A DNA stretch of 64,000 bases from assembly GCA_017410605.1 (NCBI GenBank), contig JAFQQN010000012.1:62001-126000 (forward strand), in the 5' to 3' direction. Position numbers and translations under genes: made by a program. Below the pieces are notes generated by a model that saw only the letters and a program-made list of their open reading frames with translations, was not told the DNA's origin and did no database searches. How positions within the stretch are numbered: position 1 is the first letter of the stretch; each line of letters begins with the position of its first letter. Source of the stretch: Clostridia bacterium (lineage in GTDB: Bacteria > Bacillota > Clostridia > Oscillospirales > Acutalibacteraceae). Of the stretch, positions 35,746 to 44,762 are shown in pieces.

Positions 35746-36531
35746 ATGAACGATTTCTTCTTAATAACCAATGTCCGTAATGTTTTCTTAATCGACGAAA
35801 AAAAATACCCAAATAACAGGACTGAATACCTTCCCAACCTTATAGCAAACGAAATAATATATCGTCCTAATGGCTATTCAACCGTAAATTTTGACGGCAA
35901 AACTATTAAAACCTCTCCCGGAAGTGTTTATATTCTTCCTAAAAAGAACGGTGGAAAGTATACGGTAGATTTTGAAGAACCCGATATTTTTATAGATATA
36001 TTTTTCGATACAGATGTACCTGTATTTGATAAACCTATGCTTCTTTCTACAAAAAACAATGCCAATCTGAACAGCCTTTTTCATAAAGCATTTTCCTGTT
36101 GGGTAAAAAAAGAAAAAGGCTACAAATTTGAATGCATTTCAATTATTAATAAAATCTTTGCTGAGCTATTGAAGGAAAATTACATTCCCGACAATAAATT
36201 TAAAAAGATTGAACCGGCAATAAACTATATAGAAAAAAACTTTTTAAATCAAAATATATGCTGCGAAAAACTAACCGAACTTTGCGAAATTAATTACAGC
36301 TATCTGCAAAGGCTTTTCAATGAAAAATTCGGTCTGCCCCCCAAAAAATATATAATTCAGCTTAAAATTAATTATGCACGGCAGTTACTGGCCTCTGGTA
36401 CCTATTCTGTTAGCCGTACGGCAGAGGAATGTGGATTTTCTAATGTTTACTTTTTCAGCAGACAGTTTAAAGAATATACCGGCCTTTCACCAACAGAATA
36501 TATTGTAAAAAAACGAGTTAGAAATAAGTAA
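35746..36531 (+). CDS. AraC-family transcriptional regulator
   Basis: A 261-residue regulator. Residues 1-130 form a cupin-like sensor (NEIIYRPNGYSTVNFDGKTIKTSPGSVYILP). The C-terminal ~100 residues carry two helix-turn-helix motifs, the second with the AraC signature TAEECGFSNVYFFSRQFKEYTGLSPTEY. ATG 35746 with GGTGA upstream replaces the upstream TTG. It is divergent from the GH2 gene and likely activates it in response to its sugar. Confidence 0.92.
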   Translation: MNDFFLITNVRNVFLIDEKKYPNNRTEYLPNLIANEIIYRPNGYSTVNFDGKTIKTSPGSVYILPKKNGGKYTVDFEEPDIFIDIFFDTDVPVFDKPMLLSTKNNANLNSLFHKAFSCWVKKEKGYKFECISIINKIFAELLKENYIPDNKFKKIEPAINYIEKNFLNQNICCEKLTELCEINYSYLQRLFNEKFGLPPKKYIIQLKINYARQLLASGTYSVSRTAEECGFSNVYFFSRQFKEYTGLSPTEYIVKKRVRNK

Positions 36532-36564
36532 TAGTTTTAAAAACTTACCTTTGTCAGCGGTCTG

Positions 36565-36589
36565 AGGCTTCTCTAATTTAGAGAAGCCT
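36565..36589. other. Perfect hairpin between araC-type and spoVAF-like genes
   Basis: A 10-bp stem AGGCTTCTCT/AGAGAAGCCT with an AATTT loop between convergent genes. It has little T-tract on either strand, so termination efficiency is doubtful. Confidence 0.5.
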
Positions 36590-36602
36590 TAAAAACTGTT
36601 AA

Positions 36603-38000
36603 TTATTCCTTTATTTTTGTTCTTATAAAAATCTTTAAAACATCTCTTCCGTTGAAAGGAATAAAGGGATATAAATAATTTCTGCCGTCAATGGTTTTGG
36701 TGGTTGCCATAATAACAAGGGATGCTATGATCCCCCCAACAAGACCGTAAATACCAAAGAACTCGGTCAAAAGCAAAAGGCCTATTCTTATAAATTTTTG
36801 GGCATAGCCCATTTCAAAGCTGGGCTGAGAAAATCCTGCAATGGCCACAAAAGACATATAAAGAATACATTCCATTGAAAACCAACCGGCATTTATTGCA
36901 AACTCTGAAAGCAGTAAACCACCAATAATACTAAGAGAGCTTGAAAGGTTATCGGGGGTGTTGAGTGAGGCAAGGCGCAGTCCGTCTATTAAAAATTCTA
37001 ATATTAAAAGCTGAGCCAAAATTGGAATAGCAGGTTCTTCAGCCAGTTTTATAAAAGAAAGCCAGGGCGGAATATAGCCGGGGTTGTTAATAAACAGCAA
37101 AAACAAGGGTGTCAGCACCACCGTAAGCAATGAAACAATTTGTCTTATTGTTCTTACAAAGGTGGCTGTTAGTGGGGTAAAATAATAATCGTTGGCCTCT
37201 TTTGTGAAATCGGCAAAGGAGGTTGGAAGTATCATAACCGCCGGAGAATTATCCATTATAAGCAAAATTCTGCCCTCTAAAAGACAGGCACTGGCATAGT
37301 CGGGTCTTTCGGTAAACTTAAACCTTGGAAAAGGGCTGAAAATGTGCCCCGGAATAAGCATTTCTGAAAGGGCCTGTTGTGTCATCGACACTCCCTTTAT
37401 ATCTATTTCTTTTAGCCTTTTTCTTAAAATATTAAGGGTCTTTTCACTGCTTTTCCCCTCTAGAAAGCATATTGCAACATCCACCTTTGAACTGCTTCCT
37501 ACCTGATAGTATTCCATTCTAAGAGAAAAATCTCTGACTCTGCGGCGAATAAGTGCCGTATTAAAAATAAGGGTTTCTACAAAGCCGTCTTTAGCGCCAC
37601 GCATACTGCGGTCCTTATCGGGTTCACTTATTGAACGGGCTGGGTAGGTTCTGGTATCAACAATAAGCTGGTCTTCTATGCCGTCAATTACCAGCATTGC
37701 GCCCCCCGACAAAACTGTGGTTACAGCTGCGTCTAAATCCTTGGGGCTTTCCACCTCCACATAAGGCACAAATCGCCTTGAAAACTCCTCCATTGTTTCT
37801 ATAGTAGCAAGTTCCTCGGCCTTAATTTTGAAAAGAAACTCCATTATCTTTTCAAAAACCTCATCCTTTATAAAGCCGTCAATAAAATATAAAACCGATC
37901 GTTTACCACCTATTATTAAATCTCTTTTTACAACATCAAAACTTTTGTCCGGGGAAAGCCTACTGTCTATTCCGGCAACCTTTTCTTTAAAGCCTGGCAT
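36603..38000 (-). CDS. GerA-family spore protein, SpoVAF-like
   Basis: A 465-residue inner spore-membrane protein. The start is ATG 38000 (MPGFKEK) behind AAAAGGAG. The soluble N-terminal half of the GerAA/SpoVAF family (RDLIIGGKRSVLYFIDGF, EGRILLIMDNSPAVMILPTSF) precedes about five membrane helices (TIRQIVSLLTVVLTPLFLLF, the PAIPILAQLLILEFLIDGLRLASL loop, and GLVGGIIASLVIMATT). The gene is alone, without GerAB or GerAC partners, as for SpoVAF rather than a complete germinant receptor. It implies a sporulating lineage. Confidence 0.85.
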   Translation of the reverse strand: MPGFKEKVAGIDSRLSPDKSFDVVKRDLIIGGKRSVLYFIDGFIKDEVFEKIMEFLFKIKAEELATIETMEEFSRRFVPYVEVESPKDLDAAVTTVLSGGAMLVIDGIEDQLIVDTRTYPARSISEPDKDRSMRGAKDGFVETLIFNTALIRRRVRDFSLRMEYYQVGSSSKVDVAICFLEGKSSEKTLNILRKRLKEIDIKGVSMTQQALSEMLIPGHIFSPFPRFKFTERPDYASACLLEGRILLIMDNSPAVMILPTSFADFTKEANDYYFTPLTATFVRTIRQIVSLLTVVLTPLFLLFINNPGYIPPWLSFIKLAEEPAIPILAQLLILEFLIDGLRLASLNTPDNLSSSLSIIGGLLLSEFAINAGWFSMECILYMSFVAIAGFSQPSFEMGYAQKFIRIGLLLLTEFFGIYGLVGGIIASLVIMATTKTIDGRNYLYPFIPFNGRDVLKIFIRTKIKE

Positions 38001-38009
38001 AAAAAACAA

Positions 38010-38039
38010 CTCCTTTTGGATTATTTTTTCCAAAAGGAG
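38010..38039 (-). promoter_or_regulatory. Hairpin that includes the spoVAF-like ribosome binding site
   Basis: CTCCTTTTGG and CCAAAAGGAG form a perfect 10-bp stem with a 10-nt AT loop. On the mRNA the second arm contains the Shine-Dalgarno AAAAGGAG, followed by a T-rich run and the ATG. It could hide the ribosome binding site or act as an attenuator. Confidence 0.55.
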
Positions 38040-38070
38040 ATGTTTAATTCATATTATTCTTTTTTACTGC

Positions 38071-38571
38071 TTATTTGGTTGTACTTCCAAAACCGCCGTT
38101 TCTAACCCCGTCGGTGTCGTCGTCTATAGTAATTCCAAATGGTAGGAATATGCCTTGCGCAAAGCCCTGACCTTTTTTCACTTCTAAGGTTTTCTCCTTC
38201 GAGCGGTTGGTCATTCTTATCATAATATGGCCCTCATTATCGGAATAAAAATAATCACTGTCAATTATTCCAACTGTGTTATTGAGGGTAAGGCAATATT
38301 TAAAGCCAAGCCCACTTCTGGGGAATATCATAAGCACGTAGCCGTCATTTATCTCACTTCTTATTCCGGTAGGAACAGTAATTTCTTCACCCGGAGCAAG
38401 GGTGAAATCTATAGGCGAAAAAAAGTCATACCCTGCAGAGCCTATAGTAGCTCTTTTAGGAAGAATAAGCTCATTGAAAATAGTATTATAATTTGCCTGT
38501 CCAAAGTTCTTTTCCATATCAGAAAGAAACCTATCACAGCTAACCTTATGAAATTTTGCAACCTTTAACAT
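38071..38571 (-). CDS. dut: dUTP diphosphatase
   Basis: It hydrolyses dUTP to dUMP. All five trimeric dUTPase motifs are present in order: GSAGYDF, PRSGLGFK, GIIDSDYF, GQGFAQGIF and RNGGFGSTTK. The 166 residues include about 45 before motif I, more than the usual 20-25. It is 13 bp after the 2-hydroxyacid dehydrogenase gene. Confidence 0.94.
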   Translation of the reverse strand: MLKVAKFHKVSCDRFLSDMEKNFGQANYNTIFNELILPKRATIGSAGYDFFSPIDFTLAPGEEITVPTGIRSEINDGYVLMIFPRSGLGFKYCLTLNNTVGIIDSDYFYSDNEGHIMIRMTNRSKEKTLEVKKGQGFAQGIFLPFGITIDDDTDGVRNGGFGSTTK

Positions 38572-38584
38572 AAAATCTTCCTTT

Positions 38585-39535
38585 CTATTTGCTTACAACA
38601 TTTATAGGCTTACCATCACAAAAGCCTTTAAGATTGTCATAAGCCAAATTTATAAGCCTTTGCCTGGTTTCATAAGCCCCCCAGGCAACATGTGGGGTAT
38701 ATATACAGTTTTTCGCACTAAAAAGGGGATAACTTTCTGTCAGGGGTTCGTTTGCCGTAACATCAACTGCCGCACCGGCGATTATGTTTTCATTAAGTGC
38801 CTCTGCCAAGGCCGGCTCGTCCACAATACCACCGCGGGCGGTATTTATAAAATATGACGTGGGCTTCATTTTAGAAAAAGCCTCTTTATTAAATGTTTTT
38901 TCGGTTTGGTTTGTCAGCGGAGCGTGTAAGCTTAAAAAGTCGCTTTCCTTTAAAAGGGTATCAAAATCTACCTGTAGAGCCCCCTCATAAGCCTTTGGGG
39001 TTCTGGAATAATAAATAACCCTCATACCAAAAGCCTGAGCCATTTGGGCAACCCTTTGAGCAATGTTCCCAAACCCGAAAAGGCCTAAGGTTTTACCCTC
39101 TAGCTCCTGCATTTTAAAGGGGAAGCAATCACAACCCGGAGCAAAGCTCCAACCGCCGTTTTTAACGTGGTCATTATATTTTACAAGAGAAAGGGCAAGG
39201 GCCATAATAAACCCCATTGTATGTGTTGCTACAGCATTGGTAGAGTAGCCGGGAATATTAGTAACGGTTATTCCCCGTTTACTTGCAGCTTCAACATCTA
39301 CATTATTATAGCCGGTAGCCAGTAAGCCAATATATTTTAGGTTTGGTGCGCTATCCATTACCTTTGCTGTAATATTTACCCTGTTTAAAAGAATTGCGTC
39401 TGCCTTTTTAACAACACCGCAAAGACCTTCTTCATTTAGCACATCATAACACTCATAACTGCCTAACCCCCGAAAGATTTCGGGAGAAATATCACCGTTG
39501 CTTACCGTGGGCCAACCCAAAATAACAATATTCAT
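38585..39535 (-). CDS. D-isomer-specific 2-hydroxyacid dehydrogenase
   Basis: A 316-residue NAD-dependent dehydrogenase. The Rossmann motif is GKTLGLFGFGNIAQRVAQMAQAFGM. The catalytic Arg is in NTARGGIVDE, the Glu in VTANEPL and the His in YTPHVAWG. TGYNNVDVEAA and the TPHVAWGAYETR ending resemble glycerate dehydrogenase/hydroxypyruvate reductase (HprA). Substrate cannot be settled. It precedes dut and likely shares a transcript. Confidence 0.9.
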   Translation of the reverse strand: MNIVILGWPTVSNGDISPEIFRGLGSYECYDVLNEEGLCGVVKKADAILLNRVNITAKVMDSAPNLKYIGLLATGYNNVDVEAASKRGITVTNIPGYSTNAVATHTMGFIMALALSLVKYNDHVKNGGWSFAPGCDCFPFKMQELEGKTLGLFGFGNIAQRVAQMAQAFGMRVIYYSRTPKAYEGALQVDFDTLLKESDFLSLHAPLTNQTEKTFNKEAFSKMKPTSYFINTARGGIVDEPALAEALNENIIAGAAVDVTANEPLTESYPLFSAKNCIYTPHVAWGAYETRQRLINLAYDNLKGFCDGKPINVVSK

Positions 39536-39640
39536 CAAAGTACCCCCTAAAAACCACTTACTAAATTATAGCCTATAACCTCAAAAATTTCAACTAATAT
39601 ATGCTACAAGTCAAAATATGACATTATTTTATGTTGGTAC

Positions 39641-39669
39641 TTGAAAAAATTTTATTAATGTAATAGAAT
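39641..39669 (+). promoter_or_regulatory. xpt-mntP promoter
   Basis: TTGAAA (39641-39646), 17-bp spacer, TAGAAT (39664-39669), 31 bp before the xpt start. The leader is too short for a purine riboswitch. Confidence 0.65.
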
Positions 39670-39700
39670 AGAAGATAATATATTTAATTGTGAGGTAGTT

Positions 39701-40279
39701 ATGAAGCTTCTTGAGGAACGAATTTTAAAAGACGGAAAAATTAAAGAAGGCAATGTTTTAAAGGTTGATAGCTTTTTAAACCATCAAATAGATGTTGAAC
39801 TTTTAAACCTGCTTGGAAAAGAATGGAAACGGCTCTTCGAAAAAGATAATGTAACCAAAATTCTCACCATTGAGGCTTCAGGTATAGGCATTGCCTGTAT
39901 TGTGGCACAGCATTTTGGTGTGCCGGTAGTTTTTGCAAAAAAAACACAGACAAAAAACATTGCGGGTGATACATATAAAAGCCGCGTTGAGTCTTTTACT
40001 CACGGCAAGGTTTATGACATTTTGGTTTCTAAAGAGTTTTTAACCCCCGAAGACAGGGTGCTTATTATAGATGACTTTTTGGCCAAAGGCAGTGCTCTTG
40101 AGGGCCTTTCAAAGCTTGTAATTGATTCCGGTGCAACCCTTGTAGGCGCTGGTATTGCAATAGAAAAAGGCTTTCAAAACGGCGGTGCGCTTATTAGGGG
40201 CCGCGGTATAAGGGTTGAGTCCCTTGCCATTATTGACGAAATGGCTGACGGAAAGATAACCTTCCGCAAACAGAATTAA
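39701..40279 (+). CDS. xpt: Xanthine phosphoribosyltransferase
   Basis: A purine salvage enzyme making XMP from xanthine and PRPP. The 192 residues have the Xpt signature [31 protein letters not shown]-like N-terminus and the PRPP loop [14 protein letters not shown]. It is followed 13 bp later by mntP. Confidence 0.95.
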   Translation: MKLLEERILKDGKIKEGNVLKVDSFLNHQIDVELLNLLGKEWKRLFEKDNVTKILTIEASGIGIACIVAQHFGVPVVFAKKTQTKNIAGDTYKSRVESFTHGKVYDILVSKEFLTPEDRVLIIDDFLAKGSALEGLSKLVIDSGATLVGAGIAIEKGFQNGGALIRGRGIRVESLAIIDEMADGKITFRKQN

Positions 40280-40292
40280 AGCGAGGCTTTTT

Positions 40293-40859
40293 ATGGAAAT
40301 TTATTCTCTTATTGCAACGGCAATTGCCCTTTCTATGGATGCCTTTGCAGTTGCCATTTGCAAAGGGCTCAGCGCAAATAAGCTAAAGCCCCGTCATATG
40401 CTTCTGACGGGACTTTATTTTGGCGGTTTTCAGGCATTAATGCCTCTTATAGGTTATTACCTCAGCATCAGCTTCCGTGAGCTTATCGAAAGCTTTGACC
40501 ACTGGATAGCCTTTATTCTTTTATCCTTACTAGGCGCCAATATGATAAAAGAAGCCCTTTCCAAGGACGAAGAATGTATGTGCGGCGGCTTTTCTGTGAA
40601 AGAAATGCTGCCAATGGCCGTTGCCACCAGTATAGATGCCTTAGCCGTAGGCATAACCTTTGCTTTTTTAGATGTAAAAATTTTTCCTGCAATCTCACTT
40701 ATTGGCATTATAACCTTTGTTTTTTCTGCAATAGGTGTTTATATTGGCCGTATAGTGGGTTCGCGGTTCAAGTCAAAAGCAGAGCTTTTCGGCGGTGTTG
40801 TTCTTATTTTAATCGGCCTTAAAATTCTGCTCGAACACTTGGGTGTTATAAGCCTTTAA
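40293..40859 (+). CDS. mntP: Manganese efflux pump MntP
   Basis: A 188-residue, six-helix MntP-family exporter. Conserved membrane aspartates are in [12 protein letters not shown] and [14 protein letters not shown], the paired repeats of the family. A cytoplasmic loop carries CMCGG. No yybP-ykoY manganese riboswitch is visible upstream; the gene follows xpt directly. Confidence 0.94.
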   Translation: MEIYSLIATAIALSMDAFAVAICKGLSANKLKPRHMLLTGLYFGGFQALMPLIGYYLSISFRELIESFDHWIAFILLSLLGANMIKEALSKDEECMCGGFSVKEMLPMAVATSIDALAVGITFAFLDVKIFPAISLIGIITFVFSAIGVYIGRIVGSRFKSKAELFGGVVLILIGLKILLEHLGVISL

Positions 40860-40865
40860 CCTGTT

Positions 40866-40994
40866 TTATTTGTTTAATGTGATTTTAATTATTTGGGCAA
40901 GCTCGTTGCAAAATGCGGCGAGCTTTTTTATTTTAGAATCACATTCTTCAAACTCTCTAAGGTTAAGCTCCAAGCCCTCTGAAAGCCTTTTCAT
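40866..40994 (-). CDS. Possible 42-residue protein at the end of the capsid operon
   Basis: ATG at 40994 overlaps the TGA of the 623-residue phage protein (ATGA), with AGGAG 9 bases upstream. The product, MKRLSEGLELNLREFEECDS and onward, is a charged amphipathic helix with no known domain. Translational coupling supports it. Against it, the mntP terminator (40899-40930, other strand) lies entirely inside the frame, so the codons may be fortuitous. Confidence 0.45.
   Translation of the reverse strand: MKRLSEGLELNLREFEECDSKIKKLAAFCNELAQIIKITLNK
40899..40930 (+). terminator. mntP terminator
   Basis: AAGCTCG (40899-40905) pairs with CGAGCTT (40919-40925), with an inner GCA/TGC pairing and a T-tract. 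Confidence 0.8.
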
Positions 40995-42862
40995 ATATCT
41001 CTACTCCTATATTTTATAATCAGCTTTTCAATTACAGCGTCGCCCCTGCCCGAAAGCTTCAAATAAAAGCCGTCATTCCAGGTTGCACCTAAAGGGATGT
41101 TAATAACACCCTCATCCTTTACAAATCCGGTAAAAACATTTTTATAAAGGCTTTCTCCTCTTAGGCGTACCATGGCTGAAAGCTCACACCCCTTTTGAGA
41201 GCTTAAAAAAAGCTTAAGGCCTATGGGCAAAACTTTTTGATAATTATCTCCGGGCAATTCACAACTGCAAAGGCTCCAGTCGAGGGTATAGCTTGAACCA
41301 TCAGCAACATAAATCCCCTCTTTTTTTACAAAATATACCTGATTTTCCATAAGAAAAACAGATTTTATTCCGTCACCACTTTCGGCCCACCACTTATCAC
41401 CGTCTATGAAGTAAACAAAAACATTATCCCCGTCTAATATATAATACTTCCCCTTTGCTGCTGCGGCAAATTTAGGGTCAAAAAGTGTTACTTCTTTAGA
41501 AATTGTACTGTCACTTCCACCGTTATATTTCATAACCGAACCGTCTGAAAAATATAAAAGACTGTCCTTTATATTGCAAAGGGTTTTGCTTGAAGACATT
41601 GGTATTCCGCCAACCTGAAGATTGGTTGCAAAATATTTTTCGGGCTTACTTTCATATAGCTTGAAGCCGCCATCGACCGTAAAACAATGAAGCTGATTTT
41701 TAAACTCTGTAAGGCCTGTGCATGGCTTACTCAAAGGAAGCTCAAAACTACCATTTTCATCCTCTTCATTTCCGCAAAAAATAAGCGGCTGACCACTTCG
41801 CGAGGCCGTTAATATTTTCCCCTCGTTATCGGCAATGAAAAGCCTGTTGTCAATAACCAAGGTATGGTCGGTTTTTGGAATAATGGGGGTTATTTTAATA
41901 AAACAGTCATTGGCCAAGGCTTCTTCCTCAAAGGTTTTGTCAAACACAATAGCTGAATCATTAATATGTGTTATGGTTGCCTTTCCATTGTTACTTTCAA
42001 TAGATGCTCCCTCAATTTTCACCCTCATTCCGGGAAACAGCGTGTTTGCTATATCCGGGTCTGTGTAAATTCGAGTTCCTGAAAATCTTGAAAAGCTTAA
42101 TGAATTTCCAAAAAATTCAACTCCCCTACTGCCATAGCCCAAATAAATTGTTTGGGGCGATTTATATATTTTGGGATAGCGAACTAAAGCAAAGGCCTTT
42201 TCGGGTATTACATTGTAGCTTCTAACAGGAGCGTTAAGCCAGAATACTGTGCCCACATTTATAAGCAAGCCCTCCTCCGAAGCATAAACCTCCTCTTTTT
42301 TTACAACCTTGAAATTCTTTTCACTATTCCAAGAAAACTTGATTTCACAACCCACCTTCAGCAAACCAACATCAGAACAAACATCGTTTCCGTCATATCC
42401 ATTAGTAAAAAAAAGTCCATATGCACCAACAAAAGGAAACTTTATTGGGATAGCATCGTTAGTAGCAAATTCTATCCACGGTTCTGTTCGTTCTTCATAA
42501 ACAAGCTGGTCGGGAAATATATAAATTTTATCCTCAAAAGCCACTATTGTTCTGTCGGGCGCACCAGAGAGGGGAAGCAACCCAATTTGTTCACCTAGGG
42601 TAAAGCCTTTGTCCTTCTTTATTAATTCTTTAATGTTGTTTATATAACGAAGAAAGACTCTGTCCCCGCAGTTTATTATTTGATCGGGTTCTTTTTCAAA
42701 GGGAAGCGCTAGTTTTCTGGCGGCACGAACAAAGCACCTGTCCCCATATTCAAGATTGAGGGTTTCGGCCATATAGTTAACATTTGTTTTACGCTGGTCT
42801 AGGCCTAAAGGGGTTATTATTTTGGTTTTTGTATCAATTTTTTTAAGCAATGAAAAACTCAT
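40991..42862 (-). CDS. Phage structural protein, beta-propeller-like (623 aa)
   Basis: I do not recognise a named family with certainty. The protein is almost entirely beta strands with repeated short units of the type (V)IDNRLFIADNEGKIL, LHCFTVDGGFKLYE, LLYFSDGSVMKYN, YYILDGDNVFVYF and VYFVKKEGIYVADG, as in a propeller. Its place at the end of a scaffold-capsid-fibre operon suggests a tail tube, stopper or tail-needle component of a short-tailed phage. It overlaps the preceding 122-residue gene by 4 bp. There is no signal peptide. Confidence 0.6.
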   Translation of the reverse strand: MSFSLLKKIDTKTKIITPLGLDQRKTNVNYMAETLNLEYGDRCFVRAARKLALPFEKEPDQIINCGDRVFLRYINNIKELIKKDKGFTLGEQIGLLPLSGAPDRTIVAFEDKIYIFPDQLVYEERTEPWIEFATNDAIPIKFPFVGAYGLFFTNGYDGNDVCSDVGLLKVGCEIKFSWNSEKNFKVVKKEEVYASEEGLLINVGTVFWLNAPVRSYNVIPEKAFALVRYPKIYKSPQTIYLGYGSRGVEFFGNSLSFSRFSGTRIYTDPDIANTLFPGMRVKIEGASIESNNGKATITHINDSAIVFDKTFEEEALANDCFIKITPIIPKTDHTLVIDNRLFIADNEGKILTASRSGQPLIFCGNEEDENGSFELPLSKPCTGLTEFKNQLHCFTVDGGFKLYESKPEKYFATNLQVGGIPMSSSKTLCNIKDSLLYFSDGSVMKYNGGSDSTISKEVTLFDPKFAAAAKGKYYILDGDNVFVYFIDGDKWWAESGDGIKSVFLMENQVYFVKKEGIYVADGSSYTLDWSLCSCELPGDNYQKVLPIGLKLFLSSQKGCELSAMVRLRGESLYKNVFTGFVKDEGVINIPLGATWNDGFYLKLSGRGDAVIEKLIIKYRSRDI

Positions 42863-43227
42863 ATTCCACCGCCTAGCTTTACCCTTTTAACAGGTGTATA
42901 TTTTTTTCTGTAATATACCTTTATTCTATCTAATATATCCTCAAAAAGGGCTTGATAAAAAGCGGCCATTTGACCGTCACAACGCTGTGCAGAAACAAGC
43001 ATTGCTACATACGCAGTATAAAGGTTATAAAACTCCTCCGGCAGCAGAAGTTTTTCTTTTTTACTGCTTTCGGTTAAAAGCCTTTGCTGTATTTCAACCC
43101 CGGCAGGAGAAAGAACTTCACTTTCTAAACGCTTTTCCAATAAATTAATGGCTGAAGCCAAAAATGAAGCATCGGTAAAATCGAACTGTCGTTTAGCCCA
43201 TAAAATCAGGGTATTAAAGGTCATCAT
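42859..43227 (-). CDS. Phage connector-like small helical protein
   Basis: A 122-residue, largely alpha-helical protein (NTLILWAKRQFDFTDASFLASAINLLEKRLESEV..., FYNLYTAYVAMLVSAQRCDGQMAAFYQALFEDILDRI) with a basic C-terminus RKKYTPVKRVKLGGG. Size and position after the capsid genes fit a head-tail adaptor, but no family motif is clear. The start and stop overlap both neighbours (ATGA type). Confidence 0.5.
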   Translation of the reverse strand: MMTFNTLILWAKRQFDFTDASFLASAINLLEKRLESEVLSPAGVEIQQRLLTESSKKEKLLLPEEFYNLYTAYVAMLVSAQRCDGQMAAFYQALFEDILDRIKVYYRKKYTPVKRVKLGGGI

Positions 43228-44282
43228 TCTTCCTCCCCATAAACAAAATAAATTGCTCCGGCATCTACAGTATTGTTTTCTAAAGCCTCTTTGTACTCTG
43301 TTTCAGAAACCTCTTTAATAACAACCCCTGAAAGCTGTGCCTCAAGCTCTTCCTTTTTTACATATTCTGAAAGCGCGGGTTTTTCAGCACCTAAAGGCTG
43401 AGCCTCTTCGCCGTCCCACCAATAGTCCGGAACTCCAAGCTCTATAACATAGAGGTTATCGCCTACATTAAGGTCTGATACGGTTTTTCCGTCAGCGCGT
43501 TCATATTCTCCCCGAATCCAGGCTTTAAGCTGCTCCTCGGTTTCAAAGGAAATTGAATTGGCTTTACCCTTAGCGATGTCCTTAGCCTCATTGGCTAATG
43601 CACGAATGTCTGGGTGGCTTATTGAAGTGTTTGAATTGTGCTGTTCTATGCTTTGTAGTGTGGTTTCAGCAAATTCTTTTGCTTCTTGAGCAGAAAGAGC
43701 TGCGTTGTTTTTACTTTCTTCTGCGCTCTGCTTGGCCATATGGGTAGCATCGGTCCATTCACAAACCCTTTGTTCGGCTGTCTTTACCACTTCGGCAAGA
43801 ATATTTATAGTATCAAGGCTTTTTTGAGCAGCGGAAGAATAGTCCGAAGCAGAAGTTGCAAAGCTTTCTGCTTTAACGGCAGAGTCCTCGGCCTCATTAG
43901 CCTTCCCGGTTACCTCACTTAAAAAGAAGTTGTAGGGGTCGGGGGTAGGCTCTTGGGGTATACACATAACATATCCGCTTTTTTGTACCTGAATGGGCAA
44001 CTCTATTGTAGTTGCTCTTTTTTCGTTGAATACACCAAAGCAAGAAACATACATTATTCCGTCTACAAGAACCTCAAATGGTATTTTGCATTTATCATCT
44101 TGTAAAACAACATGGTAAACATTTTCATCTTTTCTGAAAACTGCGGTTTTATAAAGGGTTGCCCAGCTTTCATCAAAATTAAACTGAGCCTCAGCATAAT
44201 TTACGCTGTCGGCAGCTATAAAAACATCTGCCGATTCAATACTAGAGCCTGTTATATTAAAGCTTAAGGTTTGGGTAGACAT
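43224..44282 (-). CDS. Phage fibre or baseplate-type protein
   Basis: A 352-residue protein. Residues 1-110 are a beta-rich domain like the N-terminus of BppU-type or head-fibre proteins (LSFNITGSSIESADVFIAADSVNYAEAQFNFDESW). Next is a long Ala/Ser/Glu-rich coiled coil (about 125-235) and a C-terminal part with LNVGDNLYVIELGVPDYWWDGEEAQPLG and EYKEALENNTVDAGAIYFVYGEE, which recur at the ends of phage fibre subunits. It probably trimerises on the particle surface. Confidence 0.7.
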   Translation of the reverse strand: MSTQTLSFNITGSSIESADVFIAADSVNYAEAQFNFDESWATLYKTAVFRKDENVYHVVLQDDKCKIPFEVLVDGIMYVSCFGVFNEKRATTIELPIQVQKSGYVMCIPQEPTPDPYNFFLSEVTGKANEAEDSAVKAESFATSASDYSSAAQKSLDTINILAEVVKTAEQRVCEWTDATHMAKQSAEESKNNAALSAQEAKEFAETTLQSIEQHNSNTSISHPDIRALANEAKDIAKGKANSISFETEEQLKAWIRGEYERADGKTVSDLNVGDNLYVIELGVPDYWWDGEEAQPLGAEKPALSEYVKKEELEAQLSGVVIKEVSETEYKEALENNTVDAGAIYFVYGEEE

Positions 44283-44294
44283 AAATTACCCTCC

Positions 44295-44645
44295 TTAAAC
44301 GTTTGCTGTGTTCTTTTCGTAATCTAGAACAAGCCGCTCTACTAAAGAAGCAACATATTCATCTTGTGAAAGTGAGTTTTTAAGGGCCTGCTCAATAAAC
44401 CTTGGAACAGTAACCTCTACCCCGCGTTTAATAAGATACGACTTGTCATTAACACAAACATAAACATCGTCTTTATATTTGCCGTTATCCTTAAAAAGCT
44501 TGATTATAACCGGTTGCTTCATATAGTCCTCATTTTTTTGAACCTTAATATTTGCTAACCTGTTATTTTCAGCCTTTTGGCCTAACTGCTCTTTTAAAAG
44601 AGCTATCTCCTCTTTAAGCTGTGCTACGGTTTTATTTTCTGCCAT
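44295..44645 (-). CDS. Small phage structural protein of the capsid operon
   Basis: A 116-residue protein. The N-terminal 30 residues form a coiled coil (TVAQLKEEIALLKEQLGQK). The rest is a compact domain with FKDNGKYKDDVYVCVNDKSYLIKRGVEVTVPRFIEQAL. The KRGVEVTVPRFIEQAL ending recurs in small proteins next to phage capsid genes; a decoration or head-completion role is an inference. Confidence 0.6.
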   Translation of the reverse strand: MAENKTVAQLKEEIALLKEQLGQKAENNRLANIKVQKNEDYMKQPVIIKLFKDNGKYKDDVYVCVNDKSYLIKRGVEVTVPRFIEQALKNSLSQDEYVASLVERLVLDYEKNTANV

Positions 44646-44725
44646 TGTTCATCTTCCTTTCTATGGTTATCTAAAGCATTTAAACTCGAATTGGGTTTTA
44701 AAAAGTTACTTTTTTCAGTGGTCGG

Positions 44726-44754
44726 GAAATCTGCGGCAAAAAGCCGCAGATTTC
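44726..44754 (-). other. Hairpin directly after the major capsid gene
   Basis: A perfect 12-bp GC-rich stem (44726-44737 with 44743-44754) starts 9 bp past the capsid stop. On the minus strand it is followed about 15 bases later by a second small AAAAAGT/ACTTTTT pairing. It probably attenuates transcription so that capsid mRNA exceeds downstream genes. Confidence 0.6.
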
Positions 44755-44762
44755 TATAAACT

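Noticed and set aside
39540-39700. Purine riboswitch upstream of xpt
   Set aside because: The promoter at 39641-39669 leaves only about 25 nt of leader, and no conserved purine aptamer strings are present.
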